The translations under genes and the position numbers were made by a program. From the NCBI RefSeq assembly GCF_025753795.1, contig NZ_JAOWPS010000006.1:186001-250000 (forward strand): a stretch of 64,000 nt of DNA, written 5' to 3'. The notes beneath the pieces are model-generated. The model saw only the letters and a list, made by a program, of their open reading frames with translations, ran no database searches and was not told the DNA's origin. The stretch is from Mesorhizobium sp. YC-39 (GTDB lineage: Bacteria > Pseudomonadota > Alphaproteobacteria > Rhizobiales > Rhizobiaceae). This document shows positions 28,977 through 38,196 of this stretch, piece after piece. Position 1 is the first letter of the stretch. Each line of letters begins with the position of its first letter.

Positions 28977-30497
28977 TTGCCCCTGAAGATCGTTAGCGAA
29001 TCCCGTCCCAACACCTTCGAGTTCGAAACCTCGGCGCTGATCAAGCCGTCCGGCTTTCGCGAGTATGATGCGCGCTGGTGGTTCGGCCACCCGGCCTCGG
29101 CTGAGCCGCCGGAGCTCAACCTGATCGGCGTCCAGGCGCTCGGCATGGGGCTCGGCACGTTGATCCGGCGCCTGGGCGCGGGACCCGATATCGTCACCGG
29201 GCATGATTTCCGCTCCTATTCGCTTGCCATCAAGCTGGCGCTGGTTTCCGGCCTGATGGCCGCCGGCGCGCGGGTCAAGGATATCGGCCTGGCCCTGTCG
29301 CCGATGGCCTATTTCGCCCAGTTCGCGCTCGATACGCCGTCCGTTGCCATGGTTACCGCCTCGCACAACGAAAATGGCTGGACCGGCGTCAAGATGGGGG
29401 CGGCGCGGCCGCTGACCTTCGGCCCGGAGGAGATGAGCGCATTGAAGGCGATCGTGCTTGCCGGCGACTTTGACCTCATCGGCGGCGGCTCCTACGATTT
29501 CGTTGCGGATTTCCGCAAGACCTATCTCGACGATCTGACCCGGGACAAGCGCATCTCGAGAAAGCTCAAAGTGGTCGCCGCCTGCGGCAATGGCACAGCC
29601 GGCGCCTTTGCGCCCGAGGCGTTGGCGCGGATCGGCTGCGAGGTGATCCCGCTCGACGTCGAGCTCGATCATACCTTTCCACACTACAACCCAAATCCCG
29701 AAGACATGCAGATGCTGCATGCGATCCGCGACAAGGTCCTGGAGACGGGAGCCGATGTCGGGCTTGGCTTCGACGGCGACGGCGACCGCTGCGGCGTGGT
29801 CGACAATGAGGGCAACGAGATCTTTGCCGACAAGGTCGGCGTCATGCTCGCGCGCGACATTGCGCGGTTGCATCCGGGCTCGACCTTCGTCGTCGACGTC
29901 AAATCGACCGGCTTGTTCAACACCGACGCCGCCTTGCGCGCCGATGGCGCCGTCACTGACTATTGGAAGACCGGCCATTCCTACATCAAGCGCCGCGTGG
30001 CCGAGCTCGGCGCCATCGCCGGTTTCGAGAAATCCGGTCATTTCTTCTTCAATCCGCCGATCGGGCGCGGCTATGATGATGGTTTGATCACCGCCATCGC
30101 AATATGCGAAATGCTGGACCGCAGCCCGGCAAGCAGCATGGCCGATCTCTATCGCGATCTGCCGCTGACCTTCGGCACCCCGACCATGTCGCCGCATTGC
30201 GCCGACGCCGTGAAATATGGCGTCGTCGAGCGGGTCGTTTCCGATTTCCAGGCGATGAAGCAGGAAGGCGCGGCGTTTGCCGGGCAGAAGATCGCCGACC
30301 TGATCACCGTCAACGGGGTTCGCGTCGTTGCCGAGGACGGCACCTGGGGCCTGGTGCGGGCGTCATCGAACAAGCCGGAGCTTGTCGTCGTGGTCGAGAG
30401 CCCGGTGTCGTCCGAGCGCCGGCGGCAGATGTTCGAGGCTGTCGACGCCGTGCTGCGCCGCAGCCCGGAAGTCGGCGCCTACAACCAGACTTTTTAG
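28977..30497 (+). CDS. Phosphomannomutase/phosphoglucomutase family protein
   Basis: Interconverts hexose-1- and hexose-6-phosphates, probably for nucleotide-sugar supply to surface polysaccharides. The family motifs are intact: VTASHNENGWTGVK near 122-135 (phosphoserine loop), GFDGDGDRCG near 263-272 (metal loop), GFEKSGHFFFN near 352-362 (sugar loop) and LVRASSNKPELVVVVE near the C-terminus (phosphate loop). Start is TTG at 28977 after TTGGAG; no ATG exists before conserved sequence, so a non-ATG start is needed. 506 residues. Distinct from the pgm of the glycogen operon. Stands alone between tRNA-Pro and the NmrA gene. Confidence 0.87.
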   Translation: MPLKIVSESRPNTFEFETSALIKPSGFREYDARWWFGHPASAEPPELNLIGVQALGMGLGTLIRRLGAGPDIVTGHDFRSYSLAIKLALVSGLMAAGARVKDIGLALSPMAYFAQFALDTPSVAMVTASHNENGWTGVKMGAARPLTFGPEEMSALKAIVLAGDFDLIGGGSYDFVADFRKTYLDDLTRDKRISRKLKVVAACGNGTAGAFAPEALARIGCEVIPLDVELDHTFPHYNPNPEDMQMLHAIRDKVLETGADVGLGFDGDGDRCGVVDNEGNEIFADKVGVMLARDIARLHPGSTFVVDVKSTGLFNTDAALRADGAVTDYWKTGHSYIKRRVAELGAIAGFEKSGHFFFNPPIGRGYDDGLITAIAICEMLDRSPASSMADLYRDLPLTFGTPTMSPHCADAVKYGVVERVVSDFQAMKQEGAAFAGQKIADLITVNGVRVVAEDGTWGLVRASSNKPELVVVVESPVSSERRRQMFEAVDAVLRRSPEVGAYNQTF

Positions 30498-30601
30498 GTT
30501 CAGGGCCTCATCGCATCGTGGCGAGAAGCCTTGCGGAGAGCGGAGCCCAGCTTGCCGCTGATCCGCTGTCGCCGGACTTCACAACGGTAGCTCGGGCGGG
30601 C

Positions 30602-31480
30602 CTAAGATGCCTGCCCAAGAACGCTCCAGTCGAACTTCCGCGCCCAGTCGGCAAAACTGTGCCAGCCGACCTCCGGGAAATCTCGGTGCAAGGCCGCGAT
30701 ATCGACGTCGTAGCCGACGCGGTCGAACCACTCGAACATCAACGCCGCGTCCTCGCTTTGCTGGCGGGCCACCGCGATCGGAATTTCCTGATAGTTGATC
30801 GGGCGGCCGATGGCCTGCGAAAGGATCTTCGCCTGGTCTTCGCCGGACAACTCGTCTCCTGCAATATCGAAACGCTTGCCGAACACGCGCTCGCGCCGCT
30901 CGACCAGGGCGGCAACGAAGGCACCGATGTCTAGCAGGGTGACCAGTTGGAGGACCCGTTTGGCAGGCATTGCAAAGGCATACGTGCCTTGGCTGAGCGC
31001 GCCGATCGACCACGGCGCGACGATGTTCTCCATGAAAGCGACCGGCGCGCTGATCGTGTAGGGGATGCCGAGCTTGGTGACATGTTGCTCGACAAGATAT
31101 TTGCTTTCGAAATGCGGGATGCCCGTCTTCTTGTTGGCATCGGCAACGGACGAATAAATCAGATGTCCGACGCCGGCAGCCTTGGCTGCATCGGCCGCTA
31201 GAATCCCCTGGCGGGTCTCCTCTTCCATCCCGGCCTCGTAGCTGTTGCCCATCAGGAACATAGCGTCGACGTCTTTTGCGGCCTTCACAACGGAGTCCTT
31301 ATTGGCGAGATCGCCGGCCACGATTTCAATACCCGCGGTCGCCAGCTGCCGGGCGCCGTCGCTGTCCGGCTTGCGGGTCAGTGCCTTAACGCGGTGCCCC
31401 TTCGACAGCAGTGCGCGCGCAACCGCGCCACCTTGCTGACCGGTGGCACCAGTAACCAGAACGCTTCTCTTGGTGATCAT
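30602..31480 (-). CDS. NmrA-like NAD(P)-binding oxidoreductase
   Basis: Atypical short-chain dehydrogenase of the NmrA/SDR type, 292 residues from the ATG at 31480, which has AGGAG eight bases ahead. The nucleotide loop VTGATGQQGGAVA is at 8-20, and RALLSKGHRVKALTR holds the basic residue favouring NADP. YSSVAD and HFESKYLVEQ occupy the place of the catalytic Tyr-x3-Lys, which is not intact, so it may be a redox sensor or quinone-reductase-like enzyme. It is divergent from the LysR gene 100 bases away and is its likely target. Confidence 0.8.
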   Translation of the reverse strand: MITKRSVLVTGATGQQGGAVARALLSKGHRVKALTRKPDSDGARQLATAGIEIVAGDLANKDSVVKAAKDVDAMFLMGNSYEAGMEEETRQGILAADAAKAAGVGHLIYSSVADANKKTGIPHFESKYLVEQHVTKLGIPYTISAPVAFMENIVAPWSIGALSQGTYAFAMPAKRVLQLVTLLDIGAFVAALVERRERVFGKRFDIAGDELSGEDQAKILSQAIGRPINYQEIPIAVARQQSEDAALMFEWFDRVGYDVDIAALHRDFPEVGWHSFADWARKFDWSVLGQAS

Positions 31481-31536
31481 CTTGATCGCTCCTTTTCGTT
31501 TCGCTGGAGCAAAATTAGGCTCTGTCGCATTGATGC

Positions 31537-31575
31537 ATAATTGCCTATAATTGGAAAACTTTGTCTCACAATTGG
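31537..31575. promoter_or_regulatory. LysR-type control region
   Basis: ATAATTG at 31537-31543 and 31547-31553 are 10 bases apart, with a third CAATTGG near 31569-31575. The second unit contains TATAAT (31546-31551), a perfect -10 for the lysR gene. A regulator on these repeats would cover the promoter, consistent with autoregulation and control of the divergent nmrA-like gene. Confidence 0.45.
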
Positions 31576-31580
31576 ATACA

Positions 31581-32480
31581 ATGATCGACCTCAACGACAT
31601 TGCCGTGTTCGCCCGCGTCGTCGAAGCCGGCAGCTTCACCGCTGCCGCGCGCCTGCTCGTCATGCCCAAGACGACGGTCAGCCGCCGCATTGCCGCGCTG
31701 GAGCGCGAACTCGGGGTCCGCCTGCTGCAGCGCACGACACGCAGCCTCAACCTGACGGACGCCGGGCGCCTCTATTACGAGCAGAGCAGCCAGGCGCTGC
31801 GGACACTCGAGGATGCAAATCTGCGCCTCGCCGAAGCAAGAGCGGAGCCATCGGGCACGATCCGCATTTCAGCGCCCGTCGGCTTTGGCAGCTATTTCCT
31901 CACCCAGGCCGTGGTCGACTTTCTTGCGATCTATCCGAAAACCAAGGTCGAACTCCGTCTTACCGACGACAAGCTCAATCTGGTAGAGGACGGCATAGAC
32001 CTAGCATTCCGCACCGGAGTCCTTCAGGATTCCACGCTGATCGCCCGCAAACTCGGCTCCGCGCAAAGGCTGCTTTGCGCCAGCCCGGACTATCTCGCGC
32101 GCCACGGCGTACCGGAATCGCCTATGGATCTCACCCACCATCATTGCGTCATTGCAGGTCCTTCAACGTCAGGCGCTCACTGGCTGCTGGACGGGCCTCA
32201 CGGGCAGGAAACGGTTACGGTGGCCGGACGTTTCGCCGCCAACGAGATGCAGGCGGTGGTTGCCGCTGCCATTGCAGGCTTCGGCATCGCCCAATTGCCC
32301 AATGCCATCGCCGAGACGCTGATTGATGAAGGGCGGTTGCAGCGCATACTCAAGGATTACGCGCCGCCAGCCGGTGGCCTCCACGTTCTCTACCCGAGCA
32401 GCCGGCACCTTTCGCCCTTGGTCAAGGTCTTCATCGAGCTGGCGGCGGAGCGGATTTCCAATCGGGCAAACACCGCTTGA
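31581..32480 (+). CDS. LysR-family transcriptional regulator
   Basis: 299 residues from ATG 31581 (TTG at 31551 would add 10). Winged helix at about 1-60 with FTAAARLLVMPKTTVSRRIAALE; effector domain from about 87 (GTIRISAPVGFGSYFL). The APVGFG and LVEDGIDLAFRTG patterns place it in the large group that controls oxidoreductase genes in rhizobia. Divergent from the NmrA-like gene, which it probably regulates. Confidence 0.9.
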   Translation: MIDLNDIAVFARVVEAGSFTAAARLLVMPKTTVSRRIAALERELGVRLLQRTTRSLNLTDAGRLYYEQSSQALRTLEDANLRLAEARAEPSGTIRISAPVGFGSYFLTQAVVDFLAIYPKTKVELRLTDDKLNLVEDGIDLAFRTGVLQDSTLIARKLGSAQRLLCASPDYLARHGVPESPMDLTHHHCVIAGPSTSGAHWLLDGPHGQETVTVAGRFAANEMQAVVAAAIAGFGIAQLPNAIAETLIDEGRLQRILKDYAPPAGGLHVLYPSSRHLSPLVKVFIELAAERISNRANTA

Positions 32481-32512
32481 AGCGGACGCACAAAACGTAG
32501 CAGCTGGTTGCG

Positions 32513-33958
32513 TCAGTACGGGCTCGCCACGTCGCCGGTCTCGACATAGACCGACTTCAGCTGCGAATACAGCGCCAGTGCCGCCAGCGAATTTTCGCGG
32601 CCGATGCCGGACTGCTTGAAGCCGCCGAAGGGTATCTCGACCGGTGTCAGATTGTAGGCGTTGATCCAGCAGGTGCCGGCCTGCAGTTCGGCAATGACGC
32701 GATGGGCGCGCGGTAAGTCGCGCGTGAAGACGCCGGCGGCGAGGCCGAATTCGGTGTCGTTGGCGCGGTCGATCACTTCGTCCTCGGCATCGAATTTCAA
32801 CACGCTCATGACAGGCCCGAAAATCTCTTCACGCGCGATGCGCATATTGTCGGTGACGCCGGTGAAGACCGTCGGCTCGATGAAGAAGCCACCTTGGAAA
32901 CCTTGCAGAGAAGGCACGTTGCCGCCAGTGGCGAGCACGGCACCATCCTGCTTGCCGGCCTCGATATAGGAGACGACCTTTTCCTGCTGCGCCTTGTTGA
33001 CCAGCGGCCCCATCTGCGTTTCCGGGTCGAGCGGATCGCCGATGCGGATCTTCTTCGTCCGCTCGACGAGGCGTTCGACGAAGCGGTCATGGATACGCTT
33101 CTGCACGAAGACCCGCGTGCCGTTGGAGCAGATCTGGCCGGTCGAATAGAAATTGCCGAGCATGGCGCCGCCAATGGCGTTTTCGAGATCGGCGTCGTCG
33201 AAGACGATCAGCGGCGACTTGCCGCCGAGCTCCATCGTGGCGTGCTTCATCTTCGAGCCGGCGAGCGACAGCACCTTGCGGCCGGTGGGCACCGAGCCGG
33301 TCACCGAGACCTTGGCGACGACATCGTGCTCGACAAGCCCGGCGCCGACATCGCCATAGCCTTGCACCACGTTGAACAGCCCGTCGGGCAGGCCGGCCTC
33401 AGTGTAGATCTCGGCCAGCGCCAGCGCCGACAGCGGCGTGTTCTCCGACGGTTTGAAAACCATGGCGTTGCCCATGGCGAGCGCCGGTGCGGATTTCCAG
33501 CCGGCGATCTGGATTGGGTAGTTCCAGGCGCCGATGCCGACGCAGACACCAAGCGCCTCGCGCCGCGTATAGGCAAAGGGTCCGCCGAGATCGACGGCCT
33601 CGCCATTATAGGACGCGACCGCGCCGCCGAAATATTCGAGGCAGTCGGCTGCCGAAGGCGCGTCCGCCACCAGCGTCTCCTGAATCGCCTTGCCGCGGGC
33701 GAGATCGGTATTGCGCGCCCGCAAAATGTCGGCGGCGCGGCGCAGAATGCGCCCGCGCTCGACCGGCTTCAGCCGCGCCCAGGCCGGTTGTGCTGCCCGC
33801 GCCGCCTCGACGGCTAGTTCCAGCACGTTTGGCGTCGCCGAGTGCAGCACCGCGATGGTCTCGCCGGTTGCCGGATAGATCACCGGCAGCCGCGCGCCGC
33901 CTTCGTCTTCGATGTAGCGTCCGTTGACATAGTGCGATGCCGTCGGCTGGGCGCGCAT
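32513..33958 (-). CDS. betB: Betaine aldehyde dehydrogenase
   Basis: Oxidises betaine aldehyde to glycine betaine with NAD(P). The 481 residues show the aldehyde dehydrogenase core: GIGAWNYPIQ at 141-150, Lys and FKPSENTP near 168-175, Glu243 in MELGGKSP and the catalytic Cys277 in GQICSNGTRV. Last gene of betI-betC-dehydratase-betA-betB, 48 bases after betA. The neighbourhood makes betaine aldehyde the likely substrate. Confidence 0.95.
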   Translation of the reverse strand: MRAQPTASHYVNGRYIEDEGGARLPVIYPATGETIAVLHSATPNVLELAVEAARAAQPAWARLKPVERGRILRRAADILRARNTDLARGKAIQETLVADAPSAADCLEYFGGAVASYNGEAVDLGGPFAYTRREALGVCVGIGAWNYPIQIAGWKSAPALAMGNAMVFKPSENTPLSALALAEIYTEAGLPDGLFNVVQGYGDVGAGLVEHDVVAKVSVTGSVPTGRKVLSLAGSKMKHATMELGGKSPLIVFDDADLENAIGGAMLGNFYSTGQICSNGTRVFVQKRIHDRFVERLVERTKKIRIGDPLDPETQMGPLVNKAQQEKVVSYIEAGKQDGAVLATGGNVPSLQGFQGGFFIEPTVFTGVTDNMRIAREEIFGPVMSVLKFDAEDEVIDRANDTEFGLAAGVFTRDLPRAHRVIAELQAGTCWINAYNLTPVEIPFGGFKQSGIGRENSLAALALYSQLKSVYVETGDVASPY

Positions 33959-34006
33959 GGGAGTTCTCCAATCGTCTCGGGGCAGGGCAACCCTCCCGAC
34001 AATGGC

Positions 34007-35659
34007 CTATCTGTCCGATGCCTGCCAGCGCGGATTGATCCATGGCTCCTGGTTGGACGGCGCCAGCGGCGTGCGGCCAAGGATGTGGTCGGCGGCCTTC
34101 TCGCCGGTCATGATCGACGGCGCGTTGAGATTGCCGTTGGTCACGCGCGGGAAGATCGAGGAGTCGGCGACCCGCAGCCCGTCGACGCCGATGACGCGGC
34201 ATTCCGGATCGACGACGCTCATCGGGTCATCGTTGCGGCCCATCCTGCAGGTACCGCAAGGATGGTAGGCGCTTTCAGCGTGGTCCCTGATGAAGGCGTC
34301 GAGATCGTCGTCCGACTGGACATGCGAGCCAGGCGAGATTTCCTTGCCGCGATACGCATCGAATGCCTTTTGGCCGAAGATCTCGCGCGTTAGCCTTATG
34401 CAGTGGCGGAACTCCGTCCAGTCGTCCGGATGCGACATATAGTTGAAGCGGATCACCGGCTTCGACAGGGGATCGGGTGAGCGCAGCGTCACCGAGCCGC
34501 GCGACTTCGACCGCATCGGCCCGACATGCGCCTGGAAACCATGTGCCTTGGCTGCCGCCTTGCCGTCATAGCGGACCGCCGCCGGGATGAAATGGTACTG
34601 GATATCGGGGTAGTCGACGCCGGCCTGTGAACGCACGAAGGCCGCTGCCTCGAAATGGTTGGTCGCGCCAAGGCCGGATTTGAAGAACAGCCATTGCGCG
34701 CCGATCAGTGCCTTGGAGAACGGGTTCAGCACCGAATTCAGCGTGATCGGTTTGGTCGATTCCTGCTGGATGTAGAGCTCCATATGGTCCTGCAAGTTGC
34801 GGCCGACGCCGGGCCGGTCGGCCACCATCTGGATGCCATTTTCCCTGAGATGCGCGGCTGGGCCGATGCCGGACAGCATCAGGATCTTGGGCGAATTGAT
34901 CGAGGACGCGGCAATGATCACTTCGCGGCGCGCCTTGATGATCTGGACCTGCCTGCGAGACTCGATCTCTACGCCGGTGGCGCGTTGATTCTCGATGATC
35001 ACCCGCCGCGCGAAGCCTTTGACGAGACTCACATTTTTACGCCTGAGCGCCGGCCTGAGATAGGCACTCGCCGCCGACCAGCGGCGGCCACCATGGATAG
35101 TCTGCTCCATCGGCCCAAAACCTTCCTGCTTTGCGCCATTATAGTCGTCGGTCAGCTCGAAGCCGGCCTGGCGGCCCGCCTCGACGAAGGCGCCGTAGAG
35201 CGGATTGCTGCGCGAGCCGCGCCGTACATGCAGCGGACCGCTTTTGCCGCGCCAGCCATCCTCGCCGCCATTCGCGTTTTCCATGCGCTTGAAATAGGGA
35301 AGCACATCGGCAAAGCCCCAGCCCGTCGCTCCCTCCTCGGCCCAATGGTCGAAGTCGCGCGCATGTCCCCGCACATAGACCATGCCGTTGATCGAGGACG
35401 AGCCGCCGATGACCTTGCCGCGCGGCGTCGCCAGCACGCGGCCGCCAAGATGCGGCTCCGGCTCGCTGGCAAAGCCCCAGTCGTAGAGGCTCATATTGAG
35501 CGGGATCGACAGTGCCGACGGCATCTGGATCAGCGGCCCGATGTCGCTGCCGCCAAATTCGACGACGATCACCGAATGCTTGCCGTCCTCCGACAGCCGG
35601 TAGGCCATGGCCGAACCGGCCGAGCCGGAGCCGATGATGACGAAATCTGCTTCAAGCAT
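34007..35659 (-). CDS. betA: Choline dehydrogenase (GMC flavoprotein)
   Basis: FAD enzyme that oxidises choline to betaine aldehyde, membrane associated in relatives. 550 residues. FAD loop IGSGSAGSAMAYRL at 9-22, GMC signature GRVLATPRGKVIGGSSSINGM in pieces near 69-89, and the C-terminal catalytic His region HPCGTCRMG with NLNAPSIMTGEKAADHI. It begins three bases after the dehydratase stop. Confidence 0.95.
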   Translation of the reverse strand: MLEADFVIIGSGSAGSAMAYRLSEDGKHSVIVVEFGGSDIGPLIQMPSALSIPLNMSLYDWGFASEPEPHLGGRVLATPRGKVIGGSSSINGMVYVRGHARDFDHWAEEGATGWGFADVLPYFKRMENANGGEDGWRGKSGPLHVRRGSRSNPLYGAFVEAGRQAGFELTDDYNGAKQEGFGPMEQTIHGGRRWSAASAYLRPALRRKNVSLVKGFARRVIIENQRATGVEIESRRQVQIIKARREVIIAASSINSPKILMLSGIGPAAHLRENGIQMVADRPGVGRNLQDHMELYIQQESTKPITLNSVLNPFSKALIGAQWLFFKSGLGATNHFEAAAFVRSQAGVDYPDIQYHFIPAAVRYDGKAAAKAHGFQAHVGPMRSKSRGSVTLRSPDPLSKPVIRFNYMSHPDDWTEFRHCIRLTREIFGQKAFDAYRGKEISPGSHVQSDDDLDAFIRDHAESAYHPCGTCRMGRNDDPMSVVDPECRVIGVDGLRVADSSIFPRVTNGNLNAPSIMTGEKAADHILGRTPLAPSNQEPWINPRWQASDR

Positions 35660-35662
35660 GGT

Positions 35663-36670
35663 TCATATGCGCCCGTGGTTCATATGCGCAATGAAATCGG
35701 CGAGCGAGACATTGCCGCCGGTCGCCACGACGAGCACGGTCTTGCCGCTCACATCCACCTTGCCGCCGAGCAGCGCCGCCAGCGATGCCGCGCCCGAGGG
35801 TTCGAGCACCAGCTTCATCCGTTCGAAGGCGATCCGCATGGCTTGCCGCACGGAGGCATCGTCGACGGTGATGCCGCGAACGCCGGCAGCCCTGACCGCC
35901 GCGAACGGCGCGTCGCCGGGCTTGCGCGCCATCAGCCCGTCGCAGATCGATTTCGGCCCGATCGGCATGGTCTCGATCGCGCCATGCGCCAGCGACGAAC
36001 CCATGCCGTTGAAACCTTCCGGCTCGACGCCGATGATCTCGGTTGCCGGCGACAGATAGTGGAAGGCGAGCGAAACGCCGCCGATCAGCCCGCCGCCGCC
36101 GACCGCGCAGAACAGCAAATCGGCGCTGGCATTCCTGGCATCGAGCTGCTCGAGGGCTTCCAGCCCGGCACCGGCCTGGCCGGCCACAATCTCCGGATCG
36201 TCGAATGGATGCAGCAGCGTGAGGTCCTCGGTCTCGGCGATTTCGCGTGCCTTGGCGGCGGCAACCTCCTCACGCGCGCGGTCGCCATGGTCGGTCAGCA
36301 CGACGCGCGCGCCATAGCCGGCCGTTGCGTCGCGCTTGGCGGCGGGCGCGTCGATCGGCATGACGATGGTGGCGGGAATGCCGAGCGCCTGTCCGGCGGC
36401 CGCCAGCCCTTGCGCGAAATTGCCGGAGGAATAGGCGACGACACCCTTCCTGGCCTCATCAGGCGAAAGCCGTTTCAGCCGCCAATAGGCGCCGCGCACC
36501 TTGAACGATCCGGCCCATTGCAGCGACTCCGGCTTGACGAAGACACGGGCCGCGCCCGTTTCGCGAGCAAGAGCCGCCGACTCCAACAGCGGCGTGATCT
36601 GCGTCGCCTTCGAAGTGACGGCATAGGCCTGTTTGAGATGATCGAGGGAGGGGACAAGATTTGTCATCAT
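35663..36670 (-). CDS. Threonine/serine dehydratase-like PLP enzyme inside the bet operon
   Basis: Fold-type II PLP enzyme of 335 residues, like biodegradative threonine ammonia-lyases without an ACT domain. The PLP lysine is Lys57 in SFKVRGAYWRL; the phosphate loop is GGGGLIGG near 182-189; SSGNFAQG near 82-89 is the substrate loop. Two consecutive ATG codons (36670, 36667) are possible starts; the first overlaps the betC stop by 4 bases. It is translationally coupled to betC and followed closely by betA, so it is a true operon member. It may be a hydroxyectoine-utilisation or serine/threonine deaminase relative; the role in betaine metabolism is unclear. Confidence 0.87.
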   Translation of the reverse strand: MMTNLVPSLDHLKQAYAVTSKATQITPLLESAALARETGAARVFVKPESLQWAGSFKVRGAYWRLKRLSPDEARKGVVAYSSGNFAQGLAAAGQALGIPATIVMPIDAPAAKRDATAGYGARVVLTDHGDRAREEVAAAKAREIAETEDLTLLHPFDDPEIVAGQAGAGLEALEQLDARNASADLLFCAVGGGGLIGGVSLAFHYLSPATEIIGVEPEGFNGMGSSLAHGAIETMPIGPKSICDGLMARKPGDAPFAAVRAAGVRGITVDDASVRQAMRIAFERMKLVLEPSGAASLAALLGGKVDVSGKTVLVVATGGNVSLADFIAHMNHGRI

Positions 36671-38196
36671 TCGCCTCGCGGATACCTTTTGCTCTCTTCG
36701 AGATTGTCGAGGTTCATGTGGTTGCGCATGTAGCGCTCCGACGCCTTCTGCAGCGGCTGGAAATCCCAGGGGTAATAGGCGCCGTTGCGCAACGCCGGAT
36801 AGACGACCCAGCGGCGCGCCTGGCTCTCGCGCACGGCGGCGTCGAAGCCGGCCATGTCCCAGCGCGCCCGGACCTTGTTCATGAACGCCGCCACCAGGCC
36901 GGCATTGGCCGGGTCGTCGGCCAAATTGTCCCGCTCGAGCGGATCGGCTTCGAGATCGAACAACTGCGGCGGGTCGAGTTCGCAATGGACGAACTTGTAT
37001 TTGCCATCGCGAAGCGCAACCAGCGGCGCGTAGGAGCCTTCGGCGGCATACTCGATCAACACAGGCGCTGTGCGCTGCCCGCCCTTGGCAAGCGGCAGCA
37101 GCGACTGGCCGTCGGTCCACGGTGCGATCGCGCTCATGTCGATGCCGGCGAGGTCGCAAAGCGTCGGCGTCACATCGAGATTGGAAACCGGGGCCTCGAT
37201 CAATCCTGCTGATACGCCCTTGCCGGCGATCATCAGCGGCACCCGCACCGAGCCTTCGAAGAAGCTCATCTTGAACCACAGGCCGCGTTCACCGAGCATG
37301 TCGCCATGGTCCGAGCAGAACAGGACGACCGTGTCGTCGTCCATGCGCGTGCGCTTGAGGACATTCAGCAACTCGCCGAGCTTGTCGTCGACATAGGAGA
37401 TATTGGCGAAATAGCCGCGCCGGGAACGTCGCACTTGCTCACGGGTGATCTCGAAAGCGGGATAGTCGCTGGCGCGGTACAGCCGCTGCGAATGCACATC
37501 CTGTTCGTCATGCGCGATGAACCCGGTTTCCGGATCAAGCGTCTGGCAATGTTCGTAGAGGTCCCAGTACTGCTTGCGCGCGACATAGGGATCGTGCGGG
37601 TGTGACAGCGAAACGGTGAGACACCAGGGCCGTTTGCTCGCATCGTCCTGCTCCCGCGAAAGCTGGTAGAGCTTCTGCGTGGCCAGGAACACGACCTCGT
37701 CGTCATACTCCATCTGGTTGGTGGTCTCGGCGACGCCGGCGCCGGTCACCGAACCCAGATTGTGATACCACCAGTCGATACGTTCGCCGGGCTTGCGGTA
37801 ATCCGGCGTCCAGCCGAAATCGGCCGGATAGATGTCGGTGGTCAGCCGCTCCTCGAAGCCATGCAACTGGTCCGGCCCGACGAAATGCATCTTGCCCGAC
37901 AGGCAGGTGTAGTAGCCAGCGGCGCGCAGATGATGGGCAAAGGTCGGGATCGACGAGACGAATTCGGCGGCATTGTCATAGACCCCGGTGCGCGACGGCA
38001 ACTGCCCGCTCATGAACGAGGCGCGGCCCGGCGCGCAGAGCGGCGAGGCGGTGTAGTTGTTGGCAAAGCGCGCCGAGCGGGCAGCCAGCGCCTTAAGATG
38101 CGGCACATGCAGGAAGTCCGCCGGTCCGTCCGGGAACAGCGTTCCGTTGAGCTGATCGACCATGACGATCAGGAAATTGGGTTTCTTGCGTGTCAC
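36667..38196 (-). CDS. betC: Choline-sulfatase
   Basis: Releases choline from choline-O-sulfate. The 509 residues carry the type I sulfatase signature CAPGR at 54-58, where Cys54 would be turned into formylglycine, followed by ASFMSGQLPSRTGVY. The metal-ligand Asp14 (MVDQLN) and FFCSDHGDMLGERGLW-like stretch with a second metal site are present. The start overlaps the betI stop by 4 bases. The C-terminal NAAYYPWDFQP-like tail is typical of choline-sulfatases rather than aryl-sulfatases. Confidence 0.95.
   Translation of the reverse strand: MTRKKPNFLIVMVDQLNGTLFPDGPADFLHVPHLKALAARSARFANNYTASPLCAPGRASFMSGQLPSRTGVYDNAAEFVSSIPTFAHHLRAAGYYTCLSGKMHFVGPDQLHGFEERLTTDIYPADFGWTPDYRKPGERIDWWYHNLGSVTGAGVAETTNQMEYDDEVVFLATQKLYQLSREQDDASKRPWCLTVSLSHPHDPYVARKQYWDLYEHCQTLDPETGFIAHDEQDVHSQRLYRASDYPAFEITREQVRRSRRGYFANISYVDDKLGELLNVLKRTRMDDDTVVLFCSDHGDMLGERGLWFKMSFFEGSVRVPLMIAGKGVSAGLIEAPVSNLDVTPTLCDLAGIDMSAIAPWTDGQSLLPLAKGGQRTAPVLIEYAAEGSYAPLVALRDGKYKFVHCELDPPQLFDLEADPLERDNLADDPANAGLVAAFMNKVRARWDMAGFDAAVRESQARRWVVYPALRNGAYYPWDFQPLQKASERYMRNHMNLDNLEESKRYPRGE

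Noticed and set aside
34655..36733. Open frame of 692 codons on the plus strand
   Set aside because: Antisense to betA and the dehydratase, both with clear motifs.
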